Shown here piece by piece: positions 1-5,231 of a stretch of 5,456 bases of DNA. The first letter of the stretch is position 1. The number at the start of each line of letters is the position of its first letter. A program made the position numbers and the translations under genes. The notes beneath the pieces were generated by a model. It ran no database searches and was not told the origin of the DNA. It saw only the letters and a list, made by a program, of their open reading frames with translations. Source of the DNA: Methanobacterium sp. PtaU1.Bin242 (GTDB taxonomy: Archaea; Methanobacteriota; Methanobacteria; Methanobacteriales; Methanobacteriaceae); the NCBI GenBank assembly GCA_002067565.1, contig MVQZ01000325.1, positions 1 to 5,456 on the forward strand, written 5' to 3'.

Positions 1-36
1 AAAGATAATTCAACATTACCCCGCCCCAAAACCCAC

Positions 37-53
37 AATAATACCATATTATT
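37..53 (+). repeat. Inverted repeat just upstream of aspD
   Basis: AATAATA, then CCA, then TATTATT form a perfect 7-bp inverted repeat with a three-base loop. It ends seven bases before the aspD ribosome binding site. It could be an operator or a weak hairpin in the leader. In DNA this rich in A and T, chance is also a fair explanation. Confidence 0.4.
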
Positions 54-59
54 ATAAAA

Positions 60-64
60 GAGGG
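60..64 (+). promoter_or_regulatory. Ribosome binding site of aspD
   Basis: GAGGG ends seven bases before the ATG at 72 and fixes the aspD start. A TATA-like stretch at 49-58 lies too close to the ATG to serve a transcript that contains this site, so the promoter is probably further upstream, near or beyond the window edge. Confidence 0.65.
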
Positions 65-71
65 AAATAAG

Positions 72-1664
72 ATGGATTATGAAAAATTACAACTATATAT
101 GGAACTTAGTCCCTTTGAAATACAGTTTGAATTAACCAAATTAGCCGGAAACTTCCAAGATCGCGCCCTTTTAAATGCTGGTCGTGGAAACCCTAACTGG
201 ATTGCAACAACTCCCCGAGAAGCTTTTTTTACTCTGGGTCACTTTGCTATTGAGGAATCTAAACGGACATTCATATATCCCCATGGTGGTTTGCATCCTG
301 AAATCAATGAAATTGCAGAAAGGTTCCAAAATTTTCTCATAAAAAACCAGGATTATCCTGGTATTGAATTTTTGGAAGAATCCATCAAATATGGCATTGA
401 AAATTTAGGTTTCCATCCAGATGCCTGGATTTATGAACTGGTAACTGGAACTATCGGAGACTTCTACCCCGAACCTGATAGAATACGACCACACACCGAG
501 AAAGTCATCCATTCATTTTTTATGAAATTCTTATGTAATAATCAGAATGGACTGGGTCGGTATGATTTGTTCACCACAGAAGGAGGTACTGGTGGTATTA
601 AGTATGTTTTCGACTCTTTATTTGAAAATAATCTTCTTTGCAAGGGTGATAAAATAGCTATCGGGTCTCCCATATTCACCCCTTACCTGGAAATACCCCG
701 TTTGAGTAACTATGAATTGGTTGAAGTGGAGATTAAAGCCGACGCCTCAGATGGATGGCAATATCCTGACGGGGAAATAGATAAACTAAAGGATCCATCC
801 ATTAAAGCGTTTTTCGTTGTAAATCCTGGAAATCCCCAATCAAAAGCCATCAAACAGGAAACACTGGAAAGAATAGCAGATATCGTCAAAACTCATAATC
901 CTAACTTAATAATCATCTCTGATGACGTATACGCTACTTTTGTAGATAATTTCAGGTCTTTAATGGCAGAAATTCCCTCCAACACCATCTGTGTATATTC
1001 CTTTTCAAAGCATCTGGGTTGCACTGGCTGGAGATTAGGAGTAATCGCTTTGCATGAGAAAAACAGGATAGATGAAATGATCGCCAGCATGAGTGATGAT
1101 GATCGAAAAATGTTAAATCAGAGATATAAGTGTGTATGTCTGGAACCGGATAAGATAAAGTTCATAGATCGCATGGTGGCAGACAGTCGTTCAGTGGCAC
1201 TGAAACACACTGCTGGTTTATCTTTACCTCAGCAGACACAGATGACCCTTTTTGCATTATTTTTCCTACTTGAAGATAATATTTTATTCTTGAAGGGTAC
1301 TGAAAGGACTCTTAACAATAGAATCCATAAATTATATAACTCCTTTGGATTATCAAATGAAAAAATAGATTACACCGGAACTAACTACTACGCTATAATC
1401 GATATCATGGAGGTTGCTGAAGAGAAGTATGGGACTGCTTTTGCTCGTTGGATGGAAAAAACATACACCCCCCTTTCATTTGTATTCGCCTTATCTGACC
1501 TTTATTCTATTGTACTATTACCTGGAGCCGGTTTTGACATGCCTCCCTGGTCATTAAGAGTTTCAATAGCAAATCTCAGGGCTAAAGAATACAAGATCAT
1601 CGGTGAGAAAATGTCAAAACTCCTAGAAACTATCTATGAACATTATACCCTTGAAAAAAATTGA
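72..1664 (+). CDS. aspD: Bifunctional aspartate aminotransferase / L-aspartate 4-decarboxylase (AspD)
   Basis: A cytoplasmic PLP enzyme of fold type I. In the known family it removes the beta-carboxyl of L-aspartate to give L-alanine and CO2, with a side aminotransferase activity. The 530-residue length matches characterised AspD proteins (about 530) and is well above ordinary aspartate aminotransferases (about 400). Visible motifs: the NAGRGNPN segment at residues 35-42, typical of AspD, with Arg38; the NPGNP loop at 251-255; Asp284-x-x-Tyr287 (ISDDVY), which contact the PLP ring; Lys313 in SFSKHLG, the Schiff-base lysine, followed by GWRLG at 319-323; and Arg496 in SLRVSIANLR, the expected alpha-carboxylate-binding arginine. 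The open extra stretch at about 85-165 is characteristic of this subfamily. The ATG start is supported by GAGGG seven bases upstream. The reading frame is intact. No aspartate:alanine antiporter gene lies next to it on the downstream side. The family is certain; decarboxylase rather than transaminase dominance is inferred from subfamily. Confidence 0.93.
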   Translation: MDYEKLQLYMELSPFEIQFELTKLAGNFQDRALLNAGRGNPNWIATTPREAFFTLGHFAIEESKRTFIYPHGGLHPEINEIAERFQNFLIKNQDYPGIEFLEESIKYGIENLGFHPDAWIYELVTGTIGDFYPEPDRIRPHTEKVIHSFFMKFLCNNQNGLGRYDLFTTEGGTGGIKYVFDSLFENNLLCKGDKIAIGSPIFTPYLEIPRLSNYELVEVEIKADASDGWQYPDGEIDKLKDPSIKAFFVVNPGNPQSKAIKQETLERIADIVKTHNPNLIIISDDVYATFVDNFRSLMAEIPSNTICVYSFSKHLGCTGWRLGVIALHEKNRIDEMIASMSDDDRKMLNQRYKCVCLEPDKIKFIDRMVADSRSVALKHTAGLSLPQQTQMTLFALFFLLEDNILFLKGTERTLNNRIHKLYNSFGLSNEKIDYTGTNYYAIIDIMEVAEEKYGTAFARWMEKTYTPLSFVFALSDLYSIVLLPGAGFDMPPWSLRVSIANLRAKEYKIIGEKMSKLLETIYEHYTLEKN

Positions 1665-1804
1665 TATACGAATATCGTATTATGGAATATGTTATATTTG
1701 CTCATTTTTAGGGTTTCATCTACTTTGATATGATATATATAAAATAGATTATTTGATATTAATTATTTAGACTTTAAGTCATAATTTTAGAAAAAAATTG
1801 ATTT
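1665..1804. other. Convergent spacer between aspD and the acidic-protein gene
   Basis: A very AT-rich spacer without a convincing gene, where two transcription units end head to head. It holds ATACGA-ATA-TCGTAT (1666-1680), a perfect 6-bp inverted repeat directly after the aspD stop. It also holds an interrupted inverted repeat at 1761-1786 (AATAT-type outer arms AATTAT/ATAATT, inner arms GACTT/AAGTC, a three-base bulge). An A7 run at 1791-1797 reads as T7 on the minus strand. These fit transcript ends rather than promoters. Confidence 0.5.
1791..1797 (-). terminator. T-tract terminator candidate for the 90-residue gene
   Basis: On the minus strand this is a run of seven T starting eight bases after the TAA stop of the acidic-protein gene. 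Archaeal RNA polymerase commonly terminates at such T-runs without a hairpin. The interrupted inverted repeat at 1761-1786 lies just beyond it. Confidence 0.4.
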
Positions 1805-2077
1805 TTATAGAATCAAATCATCCATAACATCATTCTTTAAACATAGACGTGCGCATCTGAGATTTTCATCCTCAAAAAAATTCATACTAATTAATTTATT
1901 GTTTATTTTATGTTCATATGCCATATTTGCTGTATCTATGACTACTAAAGGATCATATTCACCAGTTTCAGGATCAGTTACATCATATACAATATCAACT
2001 TCATTTTCATCAAATTCAACATGGATAACATTTTCTTGGTCTTTAGTTATTTTTTCTACAAATTCATCCTTATCCAT
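1805..2077 (-). CDS. Small acidic protein of unknown function
   Basis: Encodes 90 residues that I do not recognise. The protein is strongly acidic, with 24 Asp/Glu against 8 Lys/Arg. There is no signal peptide or membrane segment, so it is probably cytoplasmic. The middle (about 17-50) alternates hydrophobic and acidic residues as in beta strands (VIHVEF, VDIVYDV, PLVVID), joined by a DPETGEYDP turn. The rest (about 51-90) holds Cys75 and Cys79 in RCARLC, too few for a clear metal site. It is judged real because the ATG is preceded by AGGTGG six bases upstream, a strong archaeal SD, and a TATA-like element lies about 65 bases upstream. It stands alone, divergent from nudC and convergent with aspD. 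A small regulatory or binding partner protein is possible, but nothing in the sequence demonstrates it. Confidence 0.8.
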   Translation of the reverse strand: MDKDEFVEKITKDQENVIHVEFDENEVDIVYDVTDPETGEYDPLVVIDTANMAYEHKINNKLISMNFFEDENLRCARLCLKNDVMDDLIL

Positions 2078-2083
2078 AAAAAA

Positions 2084-2089
2084 CCACCT
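2084..2089 (-). promoter_or_regulatory. Ribosome binding site of the acidic-protein gene
   Basis: Read on the minus strand this is AGGTGG, then six T, then the ATG at 2077. It agrees well with the archaeal 16S rRNA tail and is the best evidence that this short gene is translated. Confidence 0.75.
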
Positions 2090-2129
2090 ATAAAAACTTA
2101 AACTAAAAGTTAATGTGAATATTATTCTA

Positions 2130-2151
2130 AAGATATCTTATAATATATAAG
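2130..2151. promoter_or_regulatory. Two-way TATA element with nested palindromes
   Basis: CTTATA-ATA-TATAAG at 2137-2151 is a perfect inverted repeat that reads as a TATA box on both strands. On the minus strand it would start the acidic-protein transcript near 2119, leaving a leader of about 40 bases. On the plus strand it would start the nudC transcript near 2169, leaving a leader of about 60 bases. Overlapping it at 2130-2139 is a second perfect palindrome, AAGATATCTT. The overlap suggests a repressor site placed on the TATA box, though AT-rich DNA makes such palindromes by chance. Confidence 0.5.
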
Positions 2152-2213
2152 TTAAATTATCCTAATTCAGGACTGATTATATGTGGAGAGGATTTTTTTT
2201 TAAAAATGAGTTT

Positions 2214-2218
2214 GGGTG
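2214..2218 (+). promoter_or_regulatory. Weak ribosome binding site that sets the nudC start
   Basis: GGGTG lies nine bases before the ATG at 2228 and contains GGTG, which can pair with the archaeal 16S rRNA tail. The GTG at 2216 is part of this element and has no SD of its own at a workable distance, so ATG 2228 is preferred. Confidence 0.45.
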
Positions 2219-2227
2219 TTAAAAAAT

Positions 2228-3118
2228 ATGTCCAGTGAAAGGAATATGTCACAAGATAAAAATATGTCTATAGAAGGAAAAATAAAAAGAAAAAGTATTT
2301 ATAAACAATATGAACCTTCAAACAAGCCCGAAAAAAGAGATGAAAGTGCTGCTTACTGGTTCATATTCAACCATAAAAAGATCCTTATCAACCTTAAAAG
2401 TAATGATAAAATTCCTTTTTTTAGAAATCCAGAAGAACTAAACCTATCACCAGTAAGAATCCAGTATATGGGCATGCTAAAAGGAAAGTCCTGCTACTCT
2501 GCGGATGTCGAACCAGGAACTGTTGCACCGAAAGGAATGATTTTCAAAGAATTAAGATCATTATACGATGATTTAGATGAGGATATTTTCCTTCTGGCAG
2601 GAAAAGCCATCCAGATTGTAAATTGGGATAAGAACCATCAGTTCTGCGGTAGATGTGGCTCTCCAACTGAAACCTCAAAGTATGAAATGGCCAAAATCTG
2701 CCCAAAATGTGGATTTAGAAGTTTTGCCCGTCTTTCTCCAGCGGTGATAACTGCCATTATAAAGGATGGAAAGATCCTCATGGCCAAACACGGGTATCGG
2801 GGAGATATGTACGGTCTCATCGCGGGATTTATAGAACCAGGAGAAACTGTGGAAGAAGCTGTTGGAAGAGAGACCCTGGAAGAAGTGGGTTTAAAAGTTA
2901 AAAATATTAAATATTTCGCCAGTCAGCCCTGGCCGTTTCCTAACTCATTGATGCTTGCTTTTACAGCGGAATATGATAGTGGAGAAATAAAAGTGGATGG
3001 AAAGGAAATAACCGGTGCAGAATGGTTTTCTGCCGATGAAATTCCCCGAAGTCCTTCCCGGATGAGTATTGCCAGTGAGCTTATTGATTGGTTTATTGAG
3101 AACTATCCAACAGATTAA
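2228..3118 (+). CDS. nudC: NADH pyrophosphatase NudC (zinc-ribbon Nudix hydrolase)
   Basis: Known family members cleave NAD(H) to NMN(H) and AMP, and some remove the NAD cap from RNA. Numbered from a possible GTG start at 2216 (300 residues; 296 from ATG 2228), an N-terminal NudC-like region spans about 45-135. A four-cysteine zinc ribbon follows at C144/C147/C162/C165, then the Nudix box at 204-226, which fits G-x5-E-x7-RE-x2-EE-x-G. The SQPWPFP signature at 236-242 separates NADH pyrophosphatases from other Nudix enzymes. All expected metal-binding glutamates are present. The protein is somewhat longer than bacterial NudC (about 257), mostly through a charged N-terminal tail. The tail carries three Asn-Met-Ser units 18 bases apart, so ATGs at 2228, 2246 and 2264 are all possible starts. 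It is the first gene of a possible operon with the membrane genes that follow after 36 bases. Function is confident; start is not. Confidence 0.94.
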   Translation: MSSERNMSQDKNMSIEGKIKRKSIYKQYEPSNKPEKRDESAAYWFIFNHKKILINLKSNDKIPFFRNPEELNLSPVRIQYMGMLKGKSCYSADVEPGTVAPKGMIFKELRSLYDDLDEDIFLLAGKAIQIVNWDKNHQFCGRCGSPTETSKYEMAKICPKCGFRSFARLSPAVITAIIKDGKILMAKHGYRGDMYGLIAGFIEPGETVEEAVGRETLEEVGLKVKNIKYFASQPWPFPNSLMLAFTAEYDSGEIKVDGKEITGAEWFSADEIPRSPSRMSIASELIDWFIENYPTD

Positions 3119-3124
3119 TGATGG

Positions 3125-3132
3125 TTATATAG
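3125..3132 (+). promoter_or_regulatory. TATA box, probably for a leaderless transcript
   Basis: TTATATAG is centred about 26 bases before the A of the ATG at 3155. That is the usual archaeal distance from TATA box to transcription start, so the message would begin at or next to the start codon. No SD is visible before this ATG, which agrees. Confidence 0.45.
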
Positions 3133-3154
3133 TTGAAATGACATATATTAGCAC

Positions 3155-3793
3155 ATGAGAGCAAAATTATCTTTTCTATTGCTTCTTTTTTTATTTTTAT
3201 CCTGTATAATCTCTGCAAACTGGGCTGATGTTATCAATCCCGGAGAGAAAACCATCTCCTACCAGTATCAGATTTCCAACATCCAGGATTATCCCAATTA
3301 TGTGTTCATACTTCATGGAACCCCCAATCCCTCTCTTCAGGTGCTTAATTCTTCTGTATTCAGTTTTTACAAGCTAAGTACCTGTCGAATCTATGCCATT
3401 CCCCAGTCAGTATACAGGCAGGTGCAGCCGGAGGAAATGAATGAAACACAGCTGGTGGAATTTTTAAACAATGATTCACGGGTGGCCAGATCATCCCAAA
3501 AACTGGAAGGATCATATGGAACTGTAGGTGTGGATAATCCCCTTTTAAGCGTACTGGTTATATTAAAAATCAATTCTATCCAGGGAAATTCACTGGAATT
3601 TATAAAGGAAAAGGTGGTTTTCACCTATAACAACGGACAGAAAGAGGAGAAAGTTTTTCAAAATCAAAATCAGACCCCTACACCGTCAAGTAACTTATCT
3701 TATTCCCAAAATTACTTTTTTTATATAATAATTCCATTAATTGCCCTGTTAGCTTTGATTATCATCCTGATCATGAGGAGAAGGTTTATTTAA
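3155..3793 (+). CDS. Exported, membrane-anchored protein of unknown function
   Basis: Encodes 212 residues that I cannot assign to a named family. Residues 1-21 form a signal peptide (MRAK, then a leucine-rich core), with cleavage likely after the Ala at 21 or 25. The ectodomain (about 25-180) looks beta-rich. It has a recognisable core, YPNYVFILHG at 46-55 followed by FYKLSTCRIYAIP at 71-83, and five N-x-S/T sequons (N65, N96, N106, N172, N180) that could be N-glycosylated. A short Gln/Asn/Thr/Pro linker (about 168-185) leads to one transmembrane helix at about 188-207 and an RRR stop-transfer tail. The expected topology is ectodomain outside, C-terminus inside. Cys17 lies within the hydrophobic core and does not make a good lipobox. 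The gene lies 36 bases after nudC and 10 bases before a small membrane-protein gene, which suggests the two membrane proteins work together. Confidence 0.85.
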   Translation: MRAKLSFLLLLFLFLSCIISANWADVINPGEKTISYQYQISNIQDYPNYVFILHGTPNPSLQVLNSSVFSFYKLSTCRIYAIPQSVYRQVQPEEMNETQLVEFLNNDSRVARSSQKLEGSYGTVGVDNPLLSVLVILKINSIQGNSLEFIKEKVVFTYNNGQKEEKVFQNQNQTPTPSSNLSYSQNYFFYIIIPLIALLALIIILIMRRRFI

Positions 3794-3803
3794 GGATAGG
3801 GGG

Positions 3804-4109
3804 ATGTTGATGAATCTTTTATTATCCTTGATCATCACCTGTCTCGCGGAGTTTTTGATCCTATGGTTATTCATCCAACATGACCCAGCTAAACTACTCC
3901 TCTACTCCCTAATTATAAACTGCTTAACCCTTCCTCTGGCTTCCTATAGCTATAGCTTCCTGATGGATAATCTTCTACTGATTGAGATAGGAGTAATTAT
4001 AGTAGAAGCTGTTCTTTTAAAATATTTACTGGAAATAGCCTACAGAAAGGCTTTTCTAATTTCTCTGATAGCTAACGGAGTTACCGGTGCTCTAGGGTTT
4101 ATTTTATAG
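3804..4109 (+). CDS. Small four-helix membrane protein of unknown function
   Basis: Encodes 101 residues, nearly all in four predicted transmembrane helices (about 4-24, 31-50, 56-77, 82-101) with very short loops. Polar residues inside the membrane are conspicuous: E16 in helix 1, N39 in helix 2, E61 and E68 in helix 3, N91 in helix 4. The layout (Asn-Cys-Leu-Thr-Leu-Pro after helix 2, IEIGVIIVEA in helix 3, KAFLISLIAN in helix 4) resembles a type of small uncharacterised membrane protein I recall from varied bacteria and archaea, but I cannot name the family. The start is either ATG 3804, with AAGGA seven bases upstream, or ATG 3810, with AGGGGG six bases upstream; the difference is two residues. 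It lies 10 bases after the anchored-protein gene, so co-transcription is very likely. A channel, transporter subunit or receptor partner is possible, but none is shown. Confidence 0.85.
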   Translation: MLMNLLLSLIITCLAEFLILWLFIQHDPAKLLLYSLIINCLTLPLASYSYSFLMDNLLLIEIGVIIVEAVLLKYLLEIAYRKAFLISLIANGVTGALGFIL

Positions 4110-4112
4110 GCA

Positions 4113-4119
4113 TTTTTTT
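4113..4119 (+). terminator. T-tract terminator candidate after the membrane-protein pair
   Basis: A run of seven T begins four bases after the TAG stop at 4109. It is followed by a short inverted repeat, AATAC-A6-GTATT (4121-4136). The T-run alone is a plausible archaeal terminator for the nudC/membrane-gene transcript. Confidence 0.45.
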
Positions 4120-4167
4120 AAATACAAAAAAGTATTCTGAATAAAAATTCTTCGCCAATAAAAGTAG

Positions 4168-4186
4168 GGGCTAGTGAAACATGCCC
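4168..4186 (-). terminator. Weak hairpin after the hydrolase gene
   Basis: On the minus strand GGGC and GCCC can form a 4-bp stem with an 11-base loop, starting eight bases after the hydrolase TAA stop. A modest T-rich stretch follows. It is the only GC-rich hairpin in this spacer, but it is short, and the A-runs at 4126-4131 and 4143-4147 (T-runs on the minus strand) may terminate instead. Confidence 0.25.
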
Positions 4187-4193
4187 GATTTTA

Positions 4194-4985
4194 TTATATT
4201 CTGTTTAAAAAACCATTTATTATAGAATAAGTTTCATCTGGCTGTTCAACAAGCATATTATGCACTGCGTTGTCGATTATTTGAAGTTTTGAATTAGTGA
4301 TCATATTTTTGATTTTTCTACTGTGATGAATCGGGATGAAAACATCCTTTTCACCGGCAATGACTAATGTGGGTATTTTTATAAGATTTAATGAATCAAT
4401 GAAATTAACTTTTAAACAGGCATCTATGGTATCATTTAATGCATGAATAGAAATTTTTTGAGCCTTCATATCTCTTATACTATTGAAAAAATCCCTATTT
4501 TCCTCTATAAATTCAGGACTGTTGGCTAAATTTAGGCATGCCTCAAAAAAGGCGTTGAATCCCTCATCATGCAGTATTTTTAAGATTCTCGTTAAAGTTA
4601 ACTGAAGTTGATAGTCAACATATGCAAAAGTGGAGATGAGAGTTAAAGAATGAATCTTCTCTGGATTTTTTAGTGCCAGTGACAGCAGCACAGCCCCACC
4701 CATGGAATGACCAATAAAATGTGCTTGATCTATGTTAAGGGTTTGCAATAATTGATTAATGTCTTCGGAGAACAATTCCATGCTGTAAGGTCCCGGTGGT
4801 TTACTGGATTCCCCATGACCACGAAGATCCATAGATATAACCCGGTAATTTTTATTAAGAAGAGGAATAAAGCCCCCCCAGATGGTATGATCACTACCCA
4901 TCCCATGCACCAGCACAATTGGATAACCAGCCCCCATATCCTGGTAGCATAAATCTGTGTGATTTAATTTTAAATCATTCCCCAT
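4194..4985 (-). CDS. Alpha/beta hydrolase (probable carboxylesterase)
   Basis: A 263-residue soluble alpha/beta-fold hydrolase of normal family length with no signal peptide. Visible parts: VLVHGMG at 24-30, giving the HG oxyanion-hole segment; DLRGHGES at 53-60, a conserved family turn; the nucleophile elbow GHSMG with Ser94; a helical cap at about 120-200; the acid in AGEKDVFIP, Asp214; and His242 near the C-terminus. The Ser94-Asp214-His242 triad is complete, so an active hydrolase is likely. Family members include esterases, thioesterase-like enzymes and MenH/BioH-type enzymes; the sequence alone does not give the substrate. The ATG is preceded by GGAGT six bases upstream. The gene stands alone, convergent with the membrane pair and divergent from the flavoprotein gene. 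Confidence is high for fold, low for substrate. Confidence 0.93.
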   Translation of the reverse strand: MGNDLKLNHTDLCYQDMGAGYPIVLVHGMGSDHTIWGGFIPLLNKNYRVISMDLRGHGESSKPPGPYSMELFSEDINQLLQTLNIDQAHFIGHSMGGAVLLSLALKNPEKIHSLTLISTFAYVDYQLQLTLTRILKILHDEGFNAFFEACLNLANSPEFIEENRDFFNSIRDMKAQKISIHALNDTIDACLKVNFIDSLNLIKIPTLVIAGEKDVFIPIHHSRKIKNMITNSKLQIIDNAVHNMLVEQPDETYSIINGFLNRI

Positions 4986-4991
4986 AATCTG

Positions 4992-4996
4992 ACTCC
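4992..4996 (-). promoter_or_regulatory. Ribosome binding site of the hydrolase gene
   Basis: GGAGT on the minus strand, six bases before the ATG at 4985. It supports this start over any internal one. Confidence 0.6.
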
Positions 4997-5042
4997 AATT
5001 AATTTTCTATAGAAAAAATAATCGATTTATCTCAGATTTCTA

Positions 5043-5068
5043 ATTATATATTGTAAATTTATATATGA
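5043..5068 (-). promoter_or_regulatory. TATA-box candidates for the hydrolase gene
   Basis: On the minus strand two TATA-like elements are present: ATATATAAAT around 5057-5066 and AATATATAAT around 5043-5052. Transcription would start near 5037 or 5023, giving a leader of about 50 or 40 bases that includes the GGAGT site. I cannot tell which is used. Confidence 0.4.
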
Positions 5069-5180
5069 AATTAAGGTATTGTATTTTTACATTTACTAAA
5101 AATTATTCTCATATCCAGTCGCTTGTCCATAAAAGGAATCAGAATATATTCAGATAACTTTTAATCGTAAGGGATGCTAA

Positions 5181-5209
5181 TATAAGAAATAATTCATAAG
5201 TTTCTTATA
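5181..5209. promoter_or_regulatory. Perfect 9-bp inverted repeat in the flavoprotein promoter (operator candidate)
   Basis: TATAAGAAA (5181-5189) and TTTCTTATA (5201-5209) are perfect reverse complements separated by 11 bases. The arm centres are 20 bp apart, about two helical turns, which suits a dimeric regulator on one face of the DNA. The left arm overlaps the best TATA candidate (AATATAAG, 5179-5186), and the right arm ends nine bases before the ribosome binding site. It could instead fold as a leader hairpin if transcription starts upstream. Confidence 0.5.
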
Positions 5210-5217
5210 ATATCCTT

Positions 5218-5223
5218 AGGAGG
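5218..5223 (+). promoter_or_regulatory. Ribosome binding site of the flavoprotein gene
   Basis: AGGAGG with an eight-base spacer to the ATG at 5232 is a full-consensus SD, the strongest in the window. It suggests efficient translation and fixes the start. Confidence 0.85.
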
Positions 5224-5231
5224 AAGTAACT

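Larger units (their letters stand above)
4986..5231. other. Divergent promoter region between hydrolase and flavoprotein genes
   Basis: This 246-bp AT-rich spacer has no convincing gene. It holds TATA-like elements for the hydrolase (5043-5068, minus), the perfect 10-bp palindrome GAATATATTC (5142-5151), a TATA-like element at 5179-5186 for the flavoprotein gene, and the inverted repeat at 5181-5209. Nothing explains 5070-5140. Confidence 0.5.

Noticed and set aside
893..1090. Minus-strand open frame inside aspD
   Set aside because: It lies wholly within a strongly supported gene, has no ribosome binding site of note and shows no recognisable protein features; it is a shadow of aspD.
1899..2093. 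Plus-strand open frame opposite the acidic-protein gene
   Set aside because: The minus-strand gene has a strong AGGTGG site and a promoter. The plus frame is Ser/Thr-rich, as expected from the reverse of an Asp/Glu-rich gene, and lacks a ribosome binding site.
2216..2218. GTG at 2216 as the nudC start
   Set aside because: It has no SD at a workable distance and itself forms part of the GGTG element that serves ATG 2228, though it cannot be excluded.
3168..3205. Lipobox in the anchored membrane protein (Leu-Ser-Cys17)
   Set aside because: The cysteine lies inside the hydrophobic core with Phe at -3, which does not fit the lipobox consensus, and the protein already has a C-terminal membrane anchor.
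4110..4193. A small RNA in the spacer between the membrane pair and the hydrolase
   Set aside because: No C/D box pair, tRNA-like fold or strong hairpin is visible; the short repeats and T-runs are better read as transcript ends.
4730..4952. Open frames on both strands overlapping the alpha/beta hydrolase
   Set aside because: The hydrolase frame carries the complete motif set through this stretch; the other frames are chance.
5142..5151. GAATATATTC palindrome as an operator
   Set aside because: A 10-bp alternating AT-rich palindrome is expected by chance in this spacer and lies about 80 bases from the start codon; without conservation data it is not worth a separate claim.
5203..5213. TCTTATAATAT shared with 2136-2146, suggesting one regulator for both promoters
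   Set aside because: An 11-base AT-only-type match is expected more than once by chance in a window of this size and composition, so it is not evidence of a shared regulator.
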